Assembly (NCBI GenBank): GCA_936440205.1
Contig: OW387138.1
Coordinates: forward strand, 32,755,541-32,819,540
Reading direction: 5' to 3'
Length of the DNA stretch: 64,000 nucleotides
Origin: Lepidonotus clava
Taxonomy: Eukaryota; Annelida; Polychaeta; Phyllodocida; Polynoidae
The notes beneath the pieces were generated by a model. The model was not told the DNA's origin. It saw only the letters and a program-made list of their open reading frames with translations, and ran no database searches. Positions 58,325 through 64,000 of the stretch are shown here, one piece after another; position 1 is the stretch's first letter; each line of letters begins with the position of its first letter. The translations under genes and the position numbers were made by a program.

Positions 58325-58500
58325 CCCCCTTCCCTCTGCTCCCTGCCCATTCCCTCTGATTCTCTCACCTCCCTTCCCCTCCTGTCCCTTCCTCTCCTTT
58401 CCACTCCCCTCCCCTCCTCCCCCCCCCCCCCACCTCCCCTCTCCTGTCTCCCAGGTCCCGGACCAGCCCCCTGATTCCTGGGGCCAGCTCCCATCTCCAC
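58325..58500. repeat. Pyrimidine-rich CCCCTCC tract
   Basis: Plus strand is almost only C and T for about 130 bp, including a run of C at 58418-58430, the mirror composition of the purine tract at 45 kb. The two overlapping frames are low-complexity artefacts. Confidence 0.85.
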
Positions 58501-58599
58501 CTACTACTTACTCCCGTCACTTTTTCAAACGCAGTCCATTTATCACATTGGAGAGAAAGTACGTGCTTAGAAATGTAGAACTATTCTCAATAGGATGGC

Positions 58600-60020
58600 T
58601 TTAGAAAACGCGTTCTTTAAATGTGGGATTTAATTATTGTATGTTTTTTTTTACAAAGGTATGGGATAAAACCTATTCAAAAATGGAAACAAATTTAACA
58701 GTTTTTTCTTTCCTAAGATAAAATCTGTTGTCGAACTTTTTTTGAACAGGTGGGTGCTTGCCATTAGCATAAACATACATAACACTCTTATTATCTCTAT
58801 GCCATTAGAAAGGGGGCGCGACCCCGCTTTTTGTTTTCCACAATTGTACATAAAATATCTTAAGGACAATCACGCCATTATAGATCTAGTGTTGAGATTT
58901 GTTTAAAACTTTCTACAGTGACAGTTAAACCTATATAGGTATCAAAAATGCAAAAATAATCAGGGGTCACCATGCAAACTTTTCAGCTAGAGTAGTCTGA
59001 ATATGCGCTGATTGTTCAAAAATTAACTTGCAAAATAGATTTTGAAATTCGCCTTTATTTGGCAATTATTTTGATAGAAATGATATAATGACCATCCTAA
59101 TATTTTTAATAAATGCGTTTATGTTTTCTCAAGTGAGAAAGAACAACTTTTCTAAAATTGAATGCTGTATTATATATTTTTAACTTAAAATTACGCAAAA
59201 TGAACTATTTAAAAATTACAAAAAATCTAAATTAAAGTTACACACAAAAAATTCTAAAGTTGAAAATTGTTCTAAAATTTAATATCACATGCATACGGTT
59301 GTACACTATCATTTCCAGCCAAAAAAATAGGGGGTCACCGTGCTTGTTTGGCCAGGAGGGATGAATACCCATTTTAAAGCCTAAAAATGGCTTAAAATGG
59401 GTGTTTATCTCTTTTTCTATAAATTCATTAAAATATTTAGTCTAGAAATATTTTAAATATTATATATTATTCTTGAAACCCTTACCATAATTTAGATGCA
59501 TAATGTACCTTTATACAACCTATATCATAAGAGAGACAGAAGAAAATGTAATTTTCATTGCCAAATTCATTTTTCAGCATTTCCAAAATGTTCTTAAAAT
59601 AAGTCATGTTTCCCCAATTTTATCTCTAATGCTATGCATCTCAGCCAATTTTCTATTCCATTTTTGAATTCTACATATATTAGTGAGTGTTTCTGCAAAA
59701 TATGATTAAGATTGAAGAACTTTCATTTTTTGGATATCTGGAAAATGGCGCCATTGTCCTTAATTTGGCCATAAACATGAGGGCACCTACGCCCCACGCC
59801 ACCCCCATGAACTACCATTTATAACTACCATCTATTCTTGGGTGTGTAAAAAGTGGCCTTATTATGTTCCTATTCAGCTTCACTTTTTCAACTGTGTCAG
59901 CCATCCTAAAAGTAACATAGATTATATTTCCAGCTCTATTACTTTTTAATTGATCCAATTTCTATGGCTCAAAAAGAGAATTACAGATTTCTATGTATAT
60001 TGAGAAATGAAGTACTTATT
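58600..60020. other. Very AT-rich stretch with small palindrome; no gene
   Basis: Strongly AT-rich. ACCCATTTTAAAGCC and GGCTTAAAATGGGT form a hairpin at 59369-59403. GGGGTCACCATGC (58968) and GGGGTCACCGTGC (59331) are a direct pair. Possibly an old transposon, but no ends could be fixed. Confidence 0.4.
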
Positions 60021-60039
60021 TTTCTTGTAAACTCCCATC

Positions 60040-60220
60040 TATTTGTGGCCGTGCAAAGCGCCTTTCCCGGACCATCAGTGCGGACGTCGGGCCGTCAGCT
60101 CGTGGTGCGGAGGTGCGCTTCCCGAGGGGCCCTCTCAGAACAGGAGATTTCATTTCAGCCCGGAAGACAAAAAGTAACAGATGTTTCCGAGTCGGACTTC
60201 CAGGACAGATAAATTGGCTT
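60040..60220. promoter_or_regulatory. CpG-rich island
   Basis: Dense CpG (TGCGGACGTCGGGCCGTC, GGTGCGGAGGTGCG, CCGAGGGG) directly beside very AT-rich DNA. An open frame of 82 codons (59964-60212, plus) crosses it, but its first half is AT-rich and the second GC-rich, which looks unlike one exon. An unrecognised exon cannot be excluded. Confidence 0.35.
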
Positions 60221-61420
60221 TGAGCATTCTACTTTCCCTCTCCAAGGACTTAAAGAAACCCTGGATTGTTTATTTAGGGTAAGGCGGGCTTTAAAAAAAT
60301 AATTAGGACTAAGGCTTGGAGCCTCAGGGGTAGGCTTGTGCTCGGTCCTATTCCCCAACCTCACTCGGGGTAATATATTGGACGTAGACGTGCCTAGGTC
60401 CCTGGAAGTGTCAGGAAATCTCAGCTGCAACCAGTAGAAATGAAAGTGACGAATTTATCACAAGGGCTTGTGCAGAACCAATGGATTTAAGCTCAAATAT
60501 ATTTCCTAAAGGCCGATTTTGTCCGACTTTTAGGAACACACGATGATTGTGTCTAAACTAGCAGGACACACGACAAAGTAGCCAGTAATAACCCCACGTT
60601 CTAATGGTAGACTATAAAAGGGTTGAATCAAAAATGATACTGTAACAGATGATCTAGACATAATTACCTATGTCTTTCTTCGGTGGCAAATACAGATTAG
60701 AATAGTGGGCAGTTATTTGAAGGCGCCAGTAGGCGTCAGAATATATACATATTATCTAGGAGGCAAAGAACATTTTGTATGACGCCACAGGCTGAGTATA
60801 ATTGTTCTAACACACTCAAGTCTTTCTAGACTTCGGAAGGCCAATCCTTCTCTTGCCTAGTCTATGCTATGGGGAAGTAAAGGAGCCTCTTTCCCAGTTA
60901 ATGTATTGGGACTGAGGACCTGTCTTCTCATTGGATGGATCGTCATAGATACTTGTCACTACTACTATAGGTGCATAACAACCTTGTTCTCGCCTTGTTT
61001 TAACCCTAGACGTTGCTAATGACTCAAACCCAAACAATCAACCAACCTGAGTATACAGACCCCGACCATCGGTGGCAATATCCTCACGTTTCCTATGCTA
61101 ATAGTCCAGGTGACATAATCAGGTAATGACCACCCCTTACCATTAGCCCCCCCCCCCCCCACTCCCTCCGGTGCCGAGACCTAACCCATCAGGTGACCCT
61201 GGAGATAATTGCCTCTGACCGCCCTTTGTGGCTGCACCATGGCGGGGTGGCATTAAGTCACAGGATCTATTAGGGCAGTGGCTTTAACATGCATGCACTG
61301 TAAAGGCTTTCACATGGTGACTAAACGCTGTGGCCTGTTGCACAATACCTATTGTAACAGAAAGTCGAATGGTTGCAAAACAGCGAAACCTTTCTTTGTT
61401 CAATTTGAACGCTATTATGC
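60221..61420. other. No recognised gene
   Basis: Mixed sequence; a run of C at 61147-61160 and a small GC-rich patch at 61170-61260 (CACCATGGCGGGG). Nothing else supported. Confidence 0.5.
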
Positions 61421-61449
61421 CATTCTTTAAAACCGCCAAAATCAAAGCG

Positions 61450-61600
61450 GCTACATACGCGACGTCGTGTATGCGACGTCGTTTCTATTTGGCGTCGCCT
61501 ACAGAAGCCAAACTTTGCATGCGACAACAATAATTATTATAACATCTGTAATGTCCATTCCCACATACTACTAACGTATCGCGCGTATTGATTCTATTAT
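61450..61600. repeat. Dispersed repeat copy with GACGTCG words
   Basis: GCGACGTCGTGTATGCGACG with a second GCGACGTCGT 16 bp after the first, then GGCGTCGCC and CACATACTACTAACG. Related to 8.79-8.92 kb. A third site at 63.92 kb carries GCGACGTCGTG and CACGACGTCGT as inverted words. CpG sites here are intact, while the 8.8-kb copy has lost several. Confidence 0.6.
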
Positions 61601-61809
61601 ACACGTGATACGTAACTGTAGAAATGTCAGCCTAAACCAAACCAGCTATTTACCGTCATCCATACTAAAGACAGTGTATGCACGATGTAGCCGATGGAAT
61701 AAAAGCAAGGCACCCGACAAGCATCGAGCCATCTGTAAATTCCCATTCTTACATACTACTCACCTTTTTCCGTAAATAACAGGATCAATGGTACTAATTT
61801 AGCCTATCA

Positions 61810-62110
61810 AACTTGTGCAGACATGGTCATGGTTGGTTATTAGGGTTTTACGCCGTATCAACATCTAAGGTTATATCACGACGAGAACATGATTTTGACA
61901 ATCCTGTCCTTGATGATCGTATCTATGGAATGATCGAATCTTTGAGAAGATAGAGACCATACCCCTACACTTTTACCGAGGCAGGTGTTCTTTAATGTGC
62001 AGAGTCCCATAGGCAGGGCCCTACACACAACAGCCGGTGGACATGGTCATGTGATCACCTGTTGATGGTCACTACATGGTGATCAAGACCACATGGCTAT
62101 GAAAAAAAAT
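61810..62110. repeat. Palindromic dispersed repeat, interrupted copy
   Basis: ACTTGTGCAGACATGGTCATG (61811-61831) is continued only after a 209-bp insertion, by GTGATCACC, ACATGGTGATCA and GACCACATGGCTAT. The uninterrupted relative is at 56465-56545. Confidence 0.7.
61832..62040 (-). mobile_element. 5'-truncated SINE with 11-bp target duplication
   Basis: On the minus strand it carries the SINE body (AGGGCCCTGCCTATGGG, TTAAAGAACACCTGCCTC, GGTAAAAGTGTAG, GTATGGTCTCTA) and ends GATACGGCGTAAAACCC. ACATGGTCATG is present on both sides (61821-61831 and 62041-62051). The tRNA-like head is missing. The 3' end resembles the GCGTTAAAC-type tails known from mollusc SINEs. Confidence 0.8.
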
Positions 62111-62164
62111 AAACATTTGTATAATCTGAATGATGATGTCATTACATGAGACTATTTCATAATC

Positions 62165-62360
62165 AGGAAGTTATAACGTTATTTGTTGGTGCTGTTAGAC
62201 CAAACATGACATAACAAAAACATTCTGTTTTGGTTGAATAACATAACCTCAACATTGCAAGAACATCACAATGCACCACCTGAGCAACACATTGCGATCA
62301 AAATACCATAAGAACATGAGTGAGAAGTGGTCAAGAAAATACCATAACAAAAACAAAAAC
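62165..62360. repeat. AT-rich AACATT-type degenerate repeat
   Basis: Repeated AACATTGC, AACATCAC, AACACATTGCG and AACATGAG words with ACATTCTGTTTTGG and ATAACGTTATT. The style matches the cluster at 4287-4540. Confidence 0.4.
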
Positions 62361-62379
62361 AGAACAAAAATGAACGTCA

Positions 62380-62835
62380 CTGCAACGTGGTAGTAACGTC
62401 ACTGCGTCAGCTGTCCAGAAAGTACCCCGCCCAAACACTGGCCACCTGCAGGTTACTGTTCTGGGCCGCCGTCTCAGACCATACCTGCAGACAAGCCCGG
62501 CGTCCCACGAGCCCTAAGGTGACAATCAATACACCAAGAACCTGCAGGCTAGCCCTTACCACCGCCGCCCCGCCACCTGTCGACGAGACCGGGCAACAGG
62601 CCGCGCATGCCCACTCAACTCGCCTAGTGTTTTCTGGCTTTGTACTGTTCCGGTATTTTTCATTTTGCTTGTTTCGTTTTCCTTGCTTTGTGTTTCCATT
62701 TCAGTATGATGATCGATACATATCGGGTCAGTTTCATAGATAACGTTCCAGCTATCAACTAGGACAACCGTTTTAGAATAATCTTTCTCGTTTATTGGGA
62801 TTGTGAGGCCATCTTGCAAAGTGCAGCAGGTAAGA
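62380..62835 (+). promoter_or_regulatory. CpG-rich block with E boxes and a splice donor
   Basis: TAACGTCACTGCGTCAGCTG, CCACCTGCAGG, ACCTGCAG and CCTGCAGGC, CCGCCGCCCCGCCACCTG and GCCGCGCATGCCC. A consensus donor (CAG at 62827-62829, then GTAAGA) follows at its right. Could be a non-coding first exon on the plus strand. The 118-codon (plus) and 87-codon (minus) frames have no recognisable domain. Confidence 0.4.
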
Positions 62836-62839
62836 TTTA

Positions 62840-63400
62840 GATGTCTGCATGGATCTTTATTTTACGGGTATTTTGCTTTAAGTAAGAGTTTTGATATTGT
62901 GTTAATTCCATGTATCAACCAAACTAGCATATATACCTATTTTCACAATGGATGTCCAATACGCATTTAGCTTCAACACAGACCATCTCTTGACAGCCTA
63001 TAGTGTCAAGTATTTGGTTCCACTATTGGTTCATTGTAATTATTTAAAGTGTCTAAAAGTGCAAAACATTGCTACAGATATTGTATTCGTTTTGAGCTCT
63101 AAATCACTTCGTACCAGTTGGGAGTTTTAATATCAATAATTGAGTGGTAAATTCATCCTGCAGCACCTGTCAACCTGACATGTGATACAATGTGTCCAAT
63201 AGGCTGGTATGCAACACCATGAGGTGTGAATGGCGTGTTTTTTTTCACGAAAATATATAATGTTTGGAGGATGCTCACCTAAGGTAATTTAAGCTGACAT
63301 ACGGTGCGGAAATGTCAATTGCAGTTGTATATTATGGAAACCCCGCTTATGCAGTCATGCAATTGTACAATAATTATGGTGAATACAGTTTTGAAGCAGG
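62840..63400. other. No recognised gene
   Basis: AT-rich sequence with no supported feature. Confidence 0.5.
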
Positions 63401-63409
63401 TAGGGTGAA

Positions 63410-63725
63410 GATGACACTCTTCCGGTAAAAACAGGACCCGGATGGAGCTTGTTGCGCGTCCCACTGACCCCCTTCCCTGACCTCTCACGTCGGTAAAGGT
63501 CTAGGTCAATCAGGGAGTAATCTAACGGGCTCATCTATATTTACCTCGTTCTCGGACCAGGTCTCGCCTCACATCTCGCTGACGTACGAGACCTGAGGTA
63601 AATCACCATTAAAGGGCCTGACCCTGGCCGACACCCCACGTGACACAACCGAGGGATGTGATTGGTCCACGCCAGTTTAACCTCAGGATTTCCGGTCACA
63701 TGGACTCAGATCAAAGGAAACCCGT
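63410..63725. promoter_or_regulatory. CpG-containing candidate regulatory block
   Basis: TTGTTGCGCGTCCC, CTCACGTCGG, GGTCAATCAGGGAGTAATCTAACGG, CACGTGACAC and GATTGGTCC (CCAAT) are present. TTTACCTC and GAGGTAAAT form an inverted pair about 50 bp apart around GTCTCGC..GTACGAGAC. Frames are domain-free. Confidence 0.4.
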
Positions 63726-63914
63726 GGTGCATGCCATTTCCCTAAAAAGGAAGGAACAAGGGAAGATGCCTGAGACAGTGATGTGGTTTCCTGAATTACA
63801 CAGGATGAGTCATACCCCCATATCTCAACCAAGGCTGTTGTTCTCACATTGCAATGCAAACGTGCATTTTTCAATTGGGCCCCATACTTTTAGTGTACTT
63901 AGTTAATCTTATTC

Positions 63915-63956
63915 AGGCGACGTCGTGTACACACCCTACCACGACGTCGTATGCAT
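63915..63956. repeat. GACGTCGTG stem-loop
   Basis: GCGACGTCGTG and CACGACGTCGT pair around a 12-nt loop. Related words occur at 61.46 kb and, decayed, at 8.80 kb. The element may extend beyond the window. Confidence 0.6.
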
Positions 63957-64000
63957 GTATATCTGAAGGCATGTCGCCCAGAGCATAGCCAGCCGTGAGA

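Noticed and set aside
59369-59403. AT-rich hairpin as a microRNA precursor
   Set aside because: Stem is only about 14 bp with little context; more likely random or transposon-derived.
59964-60212. 82-codon frame as a coding exon
   Set aside because: Abrupt change of composition inside the frame and no recognised domain. Kept only as a CpG-rich island.
62387-62743. 118-codon plus frame as a gene
   Set aside because: Ends in a phenylalanine-rich low-complexity run from a T-rich tract; no domain.
1-64000. Hox-cluster or other known microRNA sequences, rRNA genes, CRISPR arrays, prokaryotic operons, and LTR or other virus-like elements
   Set aside because: Eye search for mir-10, let-7, mir-100, mir-124 and similar mature sequences, rRNA-like blocks and spaced arrays found none. 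No long terminal repeats or polymerase-like frames were recognised.

Overview
The window reads as nuclear DNA from a marine invertebrate, probably a spiralian and perhaps a mollusc. This is an inference from its style: moderate AT content, CpG that is not strongly depleted, many short terminal-inverted-repeat (TIR) elements, a tRNA-derived SINE whose 3' end resembles mollusc SINE tails, and no operon-like gene packing. I see no complete protein-coding gene, rRNA or functional tRNA. The longest open frames (135 to 216 codons) lie on CA repeats or GC-rich patches, contain no recognisable domain, and are treated as chance. The window is best read as a gene desert or the inside of one or more very long introns.

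Three layers are visible. (1) Compact GC/CpG-rich islands of 150 to 450 bp stand in AT-rich sequence and carry transcription-factor-like words. The clearest is a promoter-like island at 57.03-57.37 kb with ETS, CCAAT, E-box, NRF1-like and CRE words and a plus-strand splice donor. Others lie near 8.5, 9.8, 20.7-21.4, 23.5, 26.1, 37.4, 40.2, 44.9, 46.1, 52.9, 60.1, 62.5 and 63.5 kb. (2) There is a dense population of non-autonomous DNA transposons. They include three elements flanked by TTAA (1.9, 12.7 and 55.2 kb), two copies of a roughly 440-bp family (25.3 and 33.2 kb), a neighbouring pair at 11.7 and 12.15 kb, a 1.48-kb element at 27.3 kb packed with AGGTCA-like words and a five-unit satellite, and a 1.56-kb element at 50.15 kb with a near-perfect palindrome inside. 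(3) There are SINE copies, simple repeats and a long purine-only tract at 45 kb.

The most interesting site is on the minus strand at 34.47 kb. A strong 3' splice site, with branch-point-like sequence, pyrimidine tract and CAG, is joined with no intervening base to a consensus 5' splice site (GTAAGT). This is the signature of a recursive-splicing ratchet point. A second donor 45 nt downstream encloses a stop-free, frame-neutral candidate exon. It fits the picture of a long minus-strand intron, but transcription is not shown by the sequence alone.

Other notable items are a SINE insertion at 61.83-62.04 kb whose empty site is preserved in a related repeat at 56.47 kb, and CTCF-like cores beside TCACGTGAC palindromes at both 6.26 and 44.88 kb.
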